Source: Sphaerotilus mobilis
Lineage (GTDB): Bacteria; Pseudomonadota; Gammaproteobacteria; Burkholderiales; Burkholderiaceae_C
Length of the DNA: 64,000 nucleotides
Direction: 5' to 3'
NCBI RefSeq assembly: GCF_004216565.1
Contig: NZ_SGWV01000008.1
Coordinates: forward strand, 620,001-684,000
The position numbers were made by a program, and so were the translations under genes. Positions within the stretch are counted from its first letter, which is position 1. Each line of letters opens with the position of its first letter. Shown here in pieces: positions 53,449 through 62,490 of this stretch. The notes under the pieces are model-generated. The model had not been told where the DNA came from, made no database searches, and saw nothing but the letters and a program-made list of their open reading frames with translations.

Positions 53449-54762
53449 TCAGACAAGCACATAGCCCACCAAGGCACCGATGGCCAGCGCCAGCGCCAGT
53501 CCCCAGCGTTGGGGGGTGCTCCGCTCACGCAGCACCTTGCCCTGCCCAGAGGCACCCGGGACCTGCGCGGCCGGTGGGTCGACGACCTGCCGAGGCAGGC
53601 GAGCCTCGATCAGCAGGGTGCCGGGCATCGCCGCCGTGGCCAGCATGCCGCCGGACTGCGGGGGCGCTTGGGCATCCGATCCGGGTTTGTCAACTGCTGC
53701 TGTGTGCACGTCGAACGCCGGCGCGGCGACCAGCCACTCAGGTCCGATCGCAGGCAGACGGGCCTGTCCGACCAGCGGCAATGGATCGCCCCTTTGCGAC
53801 ATTGCCGAGGCGAGTGCATCGGCGGCCGCCAACAGACCTGGCCAGCGATCGGCGGGCGCGGTGGCACACATGCGGCGTACGACCGCGTCGACCTTGGCCT
53901 GGCATGTCCCAAGCGTGTCGGACGCGTCGATCAGCGTCAGGAGGGCCACACCGACCGCATGCTGCATCGCGGCTGCGGCGTCGAGCGAACCGCCATCGAG
54001 CAGGGCCTGCAGGTGCTGGGCTTCGTCATAGCTGGCCCAGCAATAGCGATCGTGGTCGTCGCGAGGTCCTGGCAGCCGGGTACGGCCGGGCAGCTCGGCA
54101 CCTGCCTGCTCGAAGACGCGTTTCAGGTGCGCCTGGTCGCGCAGCAGCACCGCGCGCAGTTCAGGGGCGACACGGGCCTGGTGGGGATCGATCCAGACGG
54201 GCCGCCTCAGGTCGAACCCGGCTTCGACCGTGTGCGCATGGTCGATCAGCCTGGGGGTGTGCAAACGCGCCTGGCCCCGGATGACCTCGGTCAGGGGCAC
54301 CACGACGTTGCCTGCATGCAGGTCGATCACCAGCACGCCGGCCGCCGCGAGCGGTGCCAGCTGTCGCAACAGGTGCACCCAAACGGCCAATCGCTCCTGG
54401 GTCGACAACAGCGGGTCGCGCTCGCCCGGCGCCGGCTGAGCGAGGCGCTCCAGCGTCAAACCGGCAAAGTCGGTGACCAGCCAATCAGGGCGACCCATGG
54501 CGCGTTCTGACGGAACGGGCGCACCGAGGGCAGCCAGCCGGGCCAGCATGCGCCGCTCATGGGACAGCAAGGTGGCCGCATAGGCGGTCAGGCCCGTGTC
54601 GAGCGCCTTGACGATGCAGGGACCGTGTGCGGTGTCCAGCCAGCCGTAGCGGCTGTCCGGGCGCCCGCCGACCAGACGCCGACTGGCATCGAACCAGCGC
54701 GGCTCATCGACCGTCTGTGGCCATGGTTCTGCGGTGCTTTCAGGTGACATGGGGACGTCCAT
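53449..54762 (-). CDS. Kinase-like protein with C-terminal membrane anchor
   Basis: 437 residues from the ATG at 54762; ATG 54750 is equally possible. The first ~200 residues resemble a small protein or aminoglycoside-type kinase: I-V-K-A-L-D (candidate ATP lysine), S-H-E-R-R-M-L-A-R-L, W-L-V-T-D-F-A-G, and V-I-D-L-H-A-G-N-V-V with the catalytic Asp and metal-binding Asn, then L-I-D-H-A-H in the DFG position. A later helical region is followed by a single C-terminal hydrophobic segment (about 418-437) that would anchor a cytoplasmic domain. It is upstream of the caspase gene by 132 bp and divergent from the SEDS-PBP gene. The degree of catalytic activity is unsure. Confidence 0.75.
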   Translation of the reverse strand: MDVPMSPESTAEPWPQTVDEPRWFDASRRLVGGRPDSRYGWLDTAHGPCIVKALDTGLTAYAATLLSHERRMLARLAALGAPVPSERAMGRPDWLVTDFAGLTLERLAQPAPGERDPLLSTQERLAVWVHLLRQLAPLAAAGVLVIDLHAGNVVVPLTEVIRGQARLHTPRLIDHAHTVEAGFDLRRPVWIDPHQARVAPELRAVLLRDQAHLKRVFEQAGAELPGRTRLPGPRDDHDRYCWASYDEAQHLQALLDGGSLDAAAAMQHAVGVALLTLIDASDTLGTCQAKVDAVVRRMCATAPADRWPGLLAAADALASAMSQRGDPLPLVGQARLPAIGPEWLVAAPAFDVHTAAVDKPGSDAQAPPQSGGMLATAAMPGTLLIEARLPRQVVDPPAAQVPGASGQGKVLRERSTPQRWGLALALAIGALVGYVLV

Positions 54763-54891
54763 TGACCGGGTGACGCCGCCAAGGGACGCAGCGCCCGGCG
54801 GACCGTCGGATCGCCACAGGCGCAGCGGCGGATCCGACGTCCTCCTTGCGAGCACGTCCAAGAAGGACAACACCACGAACCGGCACCGTCC

Positions 54892-57800
54892 ATGCACTTG
54901 CGATTAACCTGGCACCTGCCTCGGCCTGTGACGCTTTCGGCCCTGGCCCAGTGCTTTTCCCGGCCGGGGATGCGGCTGGGCATGGCCTTGCTGACGTTGA
55001 CCTTCGCCTGGCTGAGCCTGCTGGGTCAGCACGAGCGCCTCTGGCAGCGTCTGCCCGTCACGGCAGCTGACCGATACGCAGGGGACGGCCTCGGGCTGGT
55101 GATTCCCGAACGGCCAGGGCTGGCCCTGCTCGAATCGGCATGCGGTGAGGACTTGTCCTGGATCGCACGCCTGCTGCCGGCGTCCAAGCGCAAGGAACTG
55201 GCCGCTTGCCTGAATGAACCCACCCGGTTGGACTCTCAGGTGCACTGGCGCGTGCTGGCACCAGCCGCCCTGACGCTGCTGGACGAGCAGATCCTGGCCG
55301 CACAAGCGTGGCAGGACACCGAACGTCGACGGGGTCCGGACCGACAGGTTCGGCTGCGCGACCGCTTGCGCTCCCTCATTGAACCGCCCGAGCAAGGCTG
55401 GCGCCGGTTCCTGCCAGATGCCGGTACGCCGGTGAGCACTCGGACACCGATGGGACCGGAACTCACGCCAAGCAGGCTGTCGGCAGGTCTCGCTCAGCGC
55501 CTGGATCAAGCGCGCCTGGACCGCGAGGCCTGGGCGGCCCTGGCGGCGGGTGACACCACCGTCGACGACAGCGGCCCGCCCGCGCTGGCAGGGGTGCGCT
55601 GGCGGGCCCGGGCCCTGCGGGCCAGCGGCTGGACACTGCTGGTGGACCATGGCGAACCACAGCCTCGGGCTCACCTGGTGAGCGACCGGTCCAGCCTGGC
55701 TGACCTGTTGGAACGGCAGCGACGGGCCCAGGCCCACGCCCAGCGTTGGCACGAGGGCGATCCCCTGTCCGGCCTCAGGGAACTGCCACTTGCCATGGCT
55801 CTGGGAAGCCTGCTGCTGCTGGCGGTCGTGGCGTGGCGCCAGCCACGTGCGGGCGCCGTCCTCTGTTGGGGCGCAGCCACCTTGCTGCCGGCACTGGGCG
55901 CCTTGCTGCTGACGGATCTGTCGCTGACCGGCTCGCCCGCCCTGCGCCATCTGGCCGCCCGCCAGTTCCTGGATGCCGCCGGCGTGGACCTGGTGCTGGC
56001 ATTGCCAGGTGGCGTCTCGTTGTGGTGGCCCTTGGTGCTGCCCGGCCCGCTGCTCTGCTTGATGCACCGCCAACCATCGGGCTTGGCGCGGACGTCCGAC
56101 CCGATGCGCAAGCGCCTCGCCGTGCTGGAACGACCGGTGCCAGCGCTGGCGCTGGGCGTGCTTCCAGCCGTGTTGTTGTGCGTGCTCATGCTGACCTTCA
56201 ACCGCGCCGCAGCCCTGAGCGAACTGCTGATCGGGCTGGCCTGTCTCGGCCTGGCGCTGGCTGTCGCGTCGACCGCCGCGCAGGCCAATGCGGGCATCCC
56301 TCCATCCTGGCGGCACACGTTGCTGGTCGCTGCCTTGGCAGGTGGCGCGATGCTGACGGCCATGCTGCGCAACGACCACGGTCACGCCGCGATTGCCGTC
56401 GTGCTGCTGGGGCTCTGGGCATGGATGTTCCGGCCATGGCTGGCCAGCGCGACAGCCGGTCTCATCACCGCGAGTCTGCTTGCGGCACTGCTCTGGACGG
56501 CCCAGGACGCATCCCCTGTCGACCTCCTGCACACCGGCACGCACCTGCTGCCAGCCCATGTGCAGGAACGGTTCGAAGCCATGCAGGACCCCTTCGGTGC
56601 GGCGACGTCCGACCTGGCCCGCGTGCAATGGCTGATGGCGAGCGCAGGTCCTGCCGGTTGGGGTGCAGGCTACGTACCCTGGCAAGGTCTGCAGCCCGGG
56701 GCGAACGAGGCCGGCCTGCCCTTGCAGGGGCCCAGCGACTATGTGCCGGCCCTGTGGATCGCGCTGTGGGGCCCGAGCATCGGACTCGGACTGATCGGCC
56801 TGGCTCTGCTGCTGTTCTGCGCCGCCGCCGTCCGGGGGCTGCGGGTCGCGCTGGCGCCTGGACGGCGGACCGCACACCGGGCCCTGGCGGCCTGGGGTGG
56901 ACTGGGTTGTGCCGCTGTGGCGACGAAGATCGTCTTGTCCACGTCGGGCGTCGCGGGACTCCTTCCGCTGACGGGCTTGCCGGTTGCCTTGTTGGGCTAC
57001 GGCCCGGTGGCCAATGCGGCGGCCGCTTTCTACCTTTTCCTGGCGCTGGGCACGCCGGACCGCCACACACAGGCCGGCACACGCGCCAAAGGTGTCTGGC
57101 GTCAGGGGACTGGACCGGCTTCGGTGGGCCATGTGCGGCGTCGCATGGCGGCGCTGTCCTATCTGTTGGGCCTGCTGATCGGCGCAGGCCTGCTGTGGTG
57201 CATCCAGCACTGGGCGCGCGAAGGCGACCGCACCGACAGGCCCACGCGCCACCTGCCGCAATTCGACGTTCGCCTGCGCCAGGCACTGGCAACGAGCCTG
57301 ACCCGCGTCGGTACCGATGTGGCAACGTCGGATGTCGCAGCCTGCCCGCCCTTGTACCGGGTTGTGGCCGACTGGAACCGACTGCTCGAACAAGCCGGCC
57401 ATGCACGACACATCGACGCCGGGACCCTGTGGCGGGAACTCGCGACCGAACAGACGCCCGATTGCCGCAGCAGCGCGCGGCGCCTTGGCCTGGCGCTGGA
57501 ACGCGACCGCCACAGCGCCGCGACCTCAGGCGCGATGCTGGTGGTCCTGGCGCGCCAGGTCGGCACGCGCGATGTCTGGTGGGCTCGCCCAGGTTGTCTG
57601 CTGGAGTCACCGCCCGACCGGTTCCCTTCGGCCGCCGTTGCTGTGGGTCGAGGGCTCCCGGTGCTGGACTGTGACGAGGAGGCACGGCATGCCCTCGGCG
57701 AACTGTCCTATGCCAAGTCCCTCGACCCCTGGCTGCTGGCTTCGGCCCGTCCAGGCATCGAGCGACTGCTGCAAGAACCGGCCGGAAGTTCTGTGGTGAA

Positions 57801-59115
57801 CCACCATCCGGTCCGTCAGGGTCGTGCGGTCATGGTCACGCTGGATGCCGTGCTCCAGTCGCAAGCCGAGCGCTGGGTGCGCTGCCTCACCGGGCACTTG
57901 TCCACCTGCCCAGTCGACGAACGCGGACGGCCCGCCGCACCGACCGCGCCGCGATCCGATCAGCGGCTGCGCGCAGGGGCGATGGGCCTGCTGCTGGCAG
58001 AGGTCGACAGTGGCCGTGTGCTCGCCATGGCCGGTGCGGTATCGACCTGCACGCGCGCCAACCTGCAGCGCATGGCCACGGACGATCTGGCGTTGCGCAG
58101 CGCAGAAGATTGCGCCCAGCGACCGGATCGCCGCAACGCCTGGGTGCTGGGTCATCACCCCGCCACCTGGGCGGTGCCACCAGGCAGCGCGATCAAGCCG
58201 CTGGCCTTGCTCTCGGGCATCGAGTCCGGTCAGGTGCCACGCACCGATGACGAACGCTGGAAGCACATCCTGGCCGAAAGCCGCCTTCGCGCACCGGTTC
58301 AGTCACTGGCGCTGTCCAGCGCCAAACGTTATCTGCCGCTGATCGAGCGGCTGCTGCCACCGCGCGCCGAACTGATCGCAGGCGGCCGGTCTGACGGATG
58401 GTGGATCACGAACGCCGATGGGCTCGCGGGCCTGCGACCCAGCACCCTCGACTTCGAACAGGTCGAAGCCATGCGGCAAGAGAAGGCGCAGGGCAAGGAC
58501 CTCGACCGCCTTCATCCGGCCAGCCAGGTGCGCGCCTACCTGGACGCGCGGCGGCTGGCCGACACGGCGCTGGGCGCAGCGGACGCCAGCGTCTCGGCCT
58601 GGGGGCTGATGGAAGTCTGGCGGGCTGTGGACCTGCGCGCTCGGGGACACGATGACGCACCCAAAGCGCACCTGATCGCCGGTCTGGGCGCTGCGACCGA
58701 AACCGTGCACCAGACCGACCTGAGGGCCTTCAGCGCTGACGCCGCCCGACGTGTACTGGCAGCCACTTCTGGCGTCACGGCCAGCCATTGGCAAGGGACC
58801 GCCCAAGGCAGTTGTCGGCGCGTGTTTGGGCATTGCGACCCCCAAGGCGTGGCCACGCTGTCGGGCAAGACCGGCAGCGCGGACTTCCTGCAGGCCGAGG
58901 ACAGTCCCCACGTCAAGGCGGGTCAGCAATGGCCGGCCAAGTTGTTTGCTGCCGTGTTCACCGGGTCAGATGGTCGACGCTATGTGGTGTCCGCGATGTC
59001 CCTGCGCGCCCGCGAGGCCGGATCGGACACCCTCGAACTCAAGAGCTCGGCGGCGGCCGAGGCCGCACTCGGCCTGGTTCGTTCTCTGCAAGCGCCGCTG
59101 GCGTCACCGTCCTGA
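54892..59115 (+). CDS. SEDS polymerase-like / PBP transpeptidase fusion
   Basis: 1407 residues. One membrane segment near 27-45 and a periplasmic region (to about 300) precede about ten membrane segments (305-700) resembling FtsW/RodA: the G-P-S-D616-Y loop aligns with the catalytic H-T-D-F motif, and G-V-A-G-L-L-P-L-T-G-L-P resembles the FtsW G-x-L-P-x-x-G-L segment. A further membrane segment (about 752-772) leads to a class B-like penicillin-binding domain: S1099-A-I-K and K1326-T-G-S are the SxxK and KTG boxes; the SxN box is not clearly intact (S-S-A). FtsW/RodA and their PBPs are normally separate proteins. It probably polymerises and crosslinks peptidoglycan, or senses its precursors. 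No strong ribosome site precedes the ATG. Confidence 0.85.
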   Translation: MHLRLTWHLPRPVTLSALAQCFSRPGMRLGMALLTLTFAWLSLLGQHERLWQRLPVTAADRYAGDGLGLVIPERPGLALLESACGEDLSWIARLLPASKRKELAACLNEPTRLDSQVHWRVLAPAALTLLDEQILAAQAWQDTERRRGPDRQVRLRDRLRSLIEPPEQGWRRFLPDAGTPVSTRTPMGPELTPSRLSAGLAQRLDQARLDREAWAALAAGDTTVDDSGPPALAGVRWRARALRASGWTLLVDHGEPQPRAHLVSDRSSLADLLERQRRAQAHAQRWHEGDPLSGLRELPLAMALGSLLLLAVVAWRQPRAGAVLCWGAATLLPALGALLLTDLSLTGSPALRHLAARQFLDAAGVDLVLALPGGVSLWWPLVLPGPLLCLMHRQPSGLARTSDPMRKRLAVLERPVPALALGVLPAVLLCVLMLTFNRAAALSELLIGLACLGLALAVASTAAQANAGIPPSWRHTLLVAALAGGAMLTAMLRNDHGHAAIAVVLLGLWAWMFRPWLASATAGLITASLLAALLWTAQDASPVDLLHTGTHLLPAHVQERFEAMQDPFGAATSDLARVQWLMASAGPAGWGAGYVPWQGLQPGANEAGLPLQGPSDYVPALWIALWGPSIGLGLIGLALLLFCAAAVRGLRVALAPGRRTAHRALAAWGGLGCAAVATKIVLSTSGVAGLLPLTGLPVALLGYGPVANAAAAFYLFLALGTPDRHTQAGTRAKGVWRQGTGPASVGHVRRRMAALSYLLGLLIGAGLLWCIQHWAREGDRTDRPTRHLPQFDVRLRQALATSLTRVGTDVATSDVAACPPLYRVVADWNRLLEQAGHARHIDAGTLWRELATEQTPDCRSSARRLGLALERDRHSAATSGAMLVVLARQVGTRDVWWARPGCLLESPPDRFPSAAVAVGRGLPVLDCDEEARHALGELSYAKSLDPWLLASARPGIERLLQEPAGSSVVNHHPVRQGRAVMVTLDAVLQSQAERWVRCLTGHLSTCPVDERGRPAAPTAPRSDQRLRAGAMGLLLAEVDSGRVLAMAGAVSTCTRANLQRMATDDLALRSAEDCAQRPDRRNAWVLGHHPATWAVPPGSAIKPLALLSGIESGQVPRTDDERWKHILAESRLRAPVQSLALSSAKRYLPLIERLLPPRAELIAGGRSDGWWITNADGLAGLRPSTLDFEQVEAMRQEKAQGKDLDRLHPASQVRAYLDARRLADTALGAADASVSAWGLMEVWRAVDLRARGHDDAPKAHLIAGLGAATETVHQTDLRAFSADAARRVLAATSGVTASHWQGTAQGSCRRVFGHCDPQGVATLSGKTGSADFLQAEDSPHVKAGQQWPAKLFAAVFTGSDGRRYVVSAMSLRAREAGSDTLELKSSAAAEAALGLVRSLQAPLASPS

Positions 59116-59204
59116 TGGTTGCACTGTCCATGCGTCCTCCCTGTCACCGGCCGGTGCGCCGGGCCCTACCTGGTCAGAGATGGCCGCCACTGCGGAGAGA
59201 CCAC

Positions 59205-60521
59205 ATGCCCTCGCTTGACGTGACCTTCGATGGTCGTCGAACCAGCACCCGGACCTTGATCCGGGACATCAGCCACCAGTTGGCCCAACACACGCCCCGG
59301 CGGATCGAGTTGCACTACGCGGATCGGTCGGACACGCGCATCGATCCGCCAGCGGTCCAGAGGGCCATCGTCGAGATGGTTCGCGAGCACGGCTGGCGCG
59401 ATGTCGAACTGGCGATCCGTCCGCACCGTCTGCCGCTGGACCAGGCCACTGGCGACCACCTGCTGCGGCTGCACTGGCTGGAAGAAGACGGCACGTTCGC
59501 GCCGATGACGTCGCACCACCGCCCGGAAGGAGCGCCAACCAACGCAGCAGCTTGGTGGCGCACGCTCTGGTCACGTCGACCGAGCCGCGAGCGACTGAAC
59601 CTGGCAACGGACGCTGACGCGACAGCGCCAGCGCCAGCATCTTCCGGCGAGGCCGTCCGGCTGCTGCGTGCAGCGGTCCAACGCGCCGCGCTCGACCTGA
59701 CGCCGGAATCGAGCCTGCCCAACAGTCGTCCGGTGGTCCGACATCTGGTGGCGAAGGTCCGGGACGCGGCCCTGGCGCAGGCCTTGCGCCCCTACTTCAC
59801 TGGCGAGAGCCTGGCCACGTCGCAAGCGATGTCCCGCTGGCTCGTCCAGGATGGCTGCCACGTCCCGGACCCGCTCACCGTCGAACTGGACAGCCGCGCC
59901 ATCGCGAACCATGGCGGCACCTTTCTTGTGGACGCCGCCGATCTGATCGTGACGCTGAAGCCGTCTCGTGAGCCCCTGGCGACAGGCTTGACTGCCACGT
60001 CGGTGCCCCGGTCCGAGCCCAGCAAACGCCCGGCGCTGGACCTGAGCACGGCCTTGCCTGCCGGGCGTGGCGACGCCACTCCCGACGTGCAGCTCACCTG
60101 GGTCGGCACGCTCGACGGCCGCTTCGAGCATCCGGTGCCTCTGCCGTCGCGCATCTTGCCGATGCGCATCGACCGGGAACTGCTCAGCGCCACGATGCCG
60201 GCCCTGCACAAGCCGGCGCTGCTGGCCGTTGCCAGCCAGAAGCAACCGCTGCAAGTGCTGCGCAACGCGCAGGGTCGCATCGTCCTGAAGTCACCCCGTT
60301 CGGAGTCAGGCCGTGTGCCCCTCTACCGTTTGCACCCGGGGTTCGAGCCCCTGCCGGAGGAGCTTCTGCTGATGGATGCACCGGTCATGGTGGTGGTCAA
60401 CGATCCGTCCGGCGTGCTGCATCCGATCACGGGAGAGCGGCTGCCCGCCCTGCTGATTGAGGTCCGCCCTGGGCTCGCGAAGCACACCGCTCGCACGTCC
60501 AGCCCGAGCCCGATGCCCTGA
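59205..60521 (+). CDS. Unknown protein of the SEDS-caspase cluster
   Basis: 438 residues from the ATG at 59205, with GGAGAG upstream. It is soluble, with no signal or membrane segment. The N-terminal 100 residues look alpha/beta (S-L-D-V-T-F-D-G-R-R-T, I-E-L-H-Y-A-D-R-S-D-T), the middle is helical and Ala-rich, and the C-terminus beta-rich (P-L-Y-R-L-H-P-G-F-E-P-L-P-E-E-L). I do not recognise a family. It follows the SEDS-PBP gene by 89 bp on the same strand and may be its cytoplasmic partner or a target of the kinase-like protein. Confidence 0.75.
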   Translation: MPSLDVTFDGRRTSTRTLIRDISHQLAQHTPRRIELHYADRSDTRIDPPAVQRAIVEMVREHGWRDVELAIRPHRLPLDQATGDHLLRLHWLEEDGTFAPMTSHHRPEGAPTNAAAWWRTLWSRRPSRERLNLATDADATAPAPASSGEAVRLLRAAVQRAALDLTPESSLPNSRPVVRHLVAKVRDAALAQALRPYFTGESLATSQAMSRWLVQDGCHVPDPLTVELDSRAIANHGGTFLVDAADLIVTLKPSREPLATGLTATSVPRSEPSKRPALDLSTALPAGRGDATPDVQLTWVGTLDGRFEHPVPLPSRILPMRIDRELLSATMPALHKPALLAVASQKQPLQVLRNAQGRIVLKSPRSESGRVPLYRLHPGFEPLPEELLLMDAPVMVVVNDPSGVLHPITGERLPALLIEVRPGLAKHTARTSSPSPMP

Positions 60522-60995
60522 ACGCGTCGAGGGGTCGCCGGGTCGCCAGGTCGACCTGACCCTGGCCGTGGCTGTGCAAATTGTCACAACCTCATGCAAC
60601 ACCATGCAGATGCGTTGACACAGCCTCGCAGGGGCTTGCGGCTAGCATGCTTGGGATCTGACCCAGATCAGACTTCACAGGGAGATCCGCATGCCCACAG
60701 GACGATGGTGGCGTGACGTCGTGACGACGTTGGCGAGCCTTGCTTCCCGCCTCGTTCGCACGCGGCGAACGACCACGGCGTCGTCCGCGCGGTGATCCCC
60801 CTAGGTCCAGCGTGCTGCGCGGCCCTGCCCACCCGTGGCACGTCGTCGACGCCTGCGACCGGGTTTGCGTGGCGCAGGTGTGAAGCGGTCCCGCCGGTCC
60901 ACCCGATCCGACGTTTGCGGCCCGAGCCCGTCCCTTGAGGAACCGATGCTCATGTCCCTACCCGCCCGCCCCGGGCCCGTCTTCTGGAGCCACTG
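60522..60995. other. 474-bp leader region with two tiny ORFs
   Basis: This separates the unknown gene from the exported-protein genes. It contains an inverted repeat GATCTGACCCAGATC (60655-60669), a 34-codon ORF with a good ribosome site (60691-60795) and a 16-codon ORF coupled to the next gene (60946-60996). A TTGACA at 60615 has no -10 at proper spacing. This is the likely promoter region of the downstream operon. Confidence 0.5.
60691..60795 (+). CDS. Small basic 34-aa ORF
   Basis: The ATG has AGGGAG seven bases upstream. The product starts M-P-T-G-R-W-W-R-D-V and has a hydrophobic/amphipathic middle (V-V-T-T-L-A-S-L-A-S-R-L-V) followed by Arg/Thr. It could be a small membrane-associated protein or a leader peptide for the DUF4384/OmpA genes. 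There is no homology evidence; the ribosome site is the main support. Confidence 0.45.
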   Translation: MPTGRWWRDVVTTLASLASRLVRTRRTTTASSAR

Positions 60996-60996
60996 A
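60946..60996 (+). CDS. 16-codon ORF overlapping the next start (TGATG)
   Basis: The ATG is preceded by GAGGA and the frame encodes MLMSLPARPGPVFWSH; its TGA shares a base with the ATG at 60996. This layout could couple translation of the next gene, which otherwise has only GGAG at a long spacing. Coding as such is uncertain. Confidence 0.35.
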   Translation: MLMSLPARPGPVFWSH

Positions 60997-61628
60997 TGCC
61001 CAAGCCTTCTTTGCCCAACTCCCGACGCGCGTCGCGCACCCTGTCAGCCACCGTCCTTGCGCTGGCCTGTTGCGCTGCGGTGGCCGCCGGCACCGCCAAG
61101 GACGTGGTCGTCGACCGCGTGCTGCAACCCGCCCTTGCGCCAGCCGGCGTGGTGGCGGCGGCCGAGGACGCGATGGTGGTGAGCGTGCTGCTCGAATCGC
61201 CCGATGGCACGCTGAGTCCGCGCGGCACCGACAAGCTCTTCCAGACCGGTGACCGTTTCCGCGTGAAGCTGGTGGCGTCGCGTGACGCCAAGGTCTCGCT
61301 CTACAACACCAATCCGCGCGGTGAGACCGGCAGCAAGCCACTCTGGGAAGGCGTGGTCAAGGTGGGTCAGGACACCATCAGTCCCCGCCTGGCGCTGACT
61401 GGCAGCTCTGGTGTCGACCAACTGCATGTGCTGATGGAGCCGCAAACATCGGGCGGCGTGTTCGCGTGGCTGGGCAACTGGCTGGACAACTTCAAGGACG
61501 GCCGACCGGGCAGCGCCAACAAGGACATCCAGCTCGACGTGCAGAACACCGAGACCGCCAGCTACCTGGTGAACCACGGCGGTCGCGGGCTGGTGGCCAC
61601 GATCCGCATCGTCCACACCGCACGCTGA
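60996..61628 (+). CDS. Exported DUF4384-like protein
   Basis: 210 residues. A twin-arginine-free signal peptide ends near V-A-A-G-T-A. The mature part holds L-S-P-R-G-T-D-K-L-F-Q-T-G-D-R-F-R-V-K-L-V-A-S-R-D-A-K-V-S-L-Y-N (written here as a motif run), which is the DUF4384 pattern often found with caspase-like proteases. The C-terminus is beta-rich. It starts the exported-protein operon and is presumed periplasmic. Confidence 0.8.
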   Translation: MPKPSLPNSRRASRTLSATVLALACCAAVAAGTAKDVVVDRVLQPALAPAGVVAAAEDAMVVSVLLESPDGTLSPRGTDKLFQTGDRFRVKLVASRDAKVSLYNTNPRGETGSKPLWEGVVKVGQDTISPRLALTGSSGVDQLHVLMEPQTSGGVFAWLGNWLDNFKDGRPGSANKDIQLDVQNTETASYLVNHGGRGLVATIRIVHTAR

Positions 61629-61649
61629 ACGCCAGCACCGGAGCCCCCC

Positions 61650-62453
61650 ATGCCATCCCGTACCTCCTTTTTCCCGCCCATCCGTGCCACGGCCTTCCTG
61701 CAAGGTCTGGTGCTCGGCGCCACTGTGGTCCTCAGCGGCGTGGCCGTGGCCAACGATGCCGACAAGTCGGTGGCCGTCGAGCATGTGCCCGCCTTTCCCG
61801 CGCTGGAGCGCTGGGTGTCGGGCCGCGTCACCGGCGCGATCGATGCACCGCTGACCCGCGTGCAGACGATCCCGCTCAGCCTCGCGGGTGCGCCGCAGGC
61901 CGAGACCTACCAGCCCCTGCCAGTGATCCTCGGCCTGCCCGAGCTGCCGCTGATCGGCGCCGGCGCCGGCCGCACGGACAGCGCCTGGAGCGCCGGCTTC
62001 AACTACCAGGGCCTGGCACTGCGCCAACTGGTGCTCGACGGCAAGGGCACACAACACCAGCTGCGCCCGCTGTCCGCCGGCATGCCGGCCGGTGCGCGAT
62101 TCAAGCTGCGGATCACCGCAACCTTTGATGCCGTGGCCGAGGTCGATCAGGTCGTGGGCGACGCCTGGTATGGCCAGCGCGTCGGTCAGGTCTACCCGAA
62201 GAAGGGGATGTCGGTGTCGATGAAGGCCGGCGAGACGGTGGACCTGCCGCTGGGTGCTCAGGCGTACTTCGTGATGGGCCGTGCCGCCGACCAGCGCCTG
62301 GTGCTCTCCGTGCGACATCCGAAGGCCATCGGCAGCGCGCGAAGTGCTCAGCCCGCCTATCGGCAAGACGGACGCAACGGCAGCACCTATCTGCAGCTGG
62401 TGCCCTCCGGCAGCCATCCGGTGATCGAGCAGCAACTCATGCTGGCACGCTGA
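61650..62453 (+). CDS. Exported protein with DUF4384-like fold
   Basis: 267 residues. A hydrophobic N-terminal segment ends near A-V-A-N-D, indicating export. The middle has F-N-Y-Q-G-L-A-L-R-Q-L-V-L-D-G-K and then G-A-R-F-K-L-R-I-T-A-T-F-D-A-V-A-E-V-D, which resembles the G-D-R-F-R-V-K-L-V-A-S-R-D-A-K-V-S segment of the upstream gene. It may therefore be a diverged relative. No catalytic motif is visible. The gap to the upstream gene is 21 bp. Confidence 0.75.
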   Translation: MPSRTSFFPPIRATAFLQGLVLGATVVLSGVAVANDADKSVAVEHVPAFPALERWVSGRVTGAIDAPLTRVQTIPLSLAGAPQAETYQPLPVILGLPELPLIGAGAGRTDSAWSAGFNYQGLALRQLVLDGKGTQHQLRPLSAGMPAGARFKLRITATFDAVAEVDQVVGDAWYGQRVGQVYPKKGMSVSMKAGETVDLPLGAQAYFVMGRAADQRLVLSVRHPKAIGSARSAQPAYRQDGRNGSTYLQLVPSGSHPVIEQQLMLAR

Positions 62454-62490
62454 GGCGTCGCCCCCACCCACGATCGACAGGTCACGACCC

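Noticed and set aside
54904-57513. 869-codon minus-strand frame over the SEDS-PBP gene
   Set aside because: Gln/Arg/Ala-rich antisense shadow of membrane-segment codons.
60615-60648. Sigma-70 promoter TTGACA...TAGCAT
   Set aside because: The spacer would be 22 bp, too long for normal use; no better -10 is at 16-18 bp.
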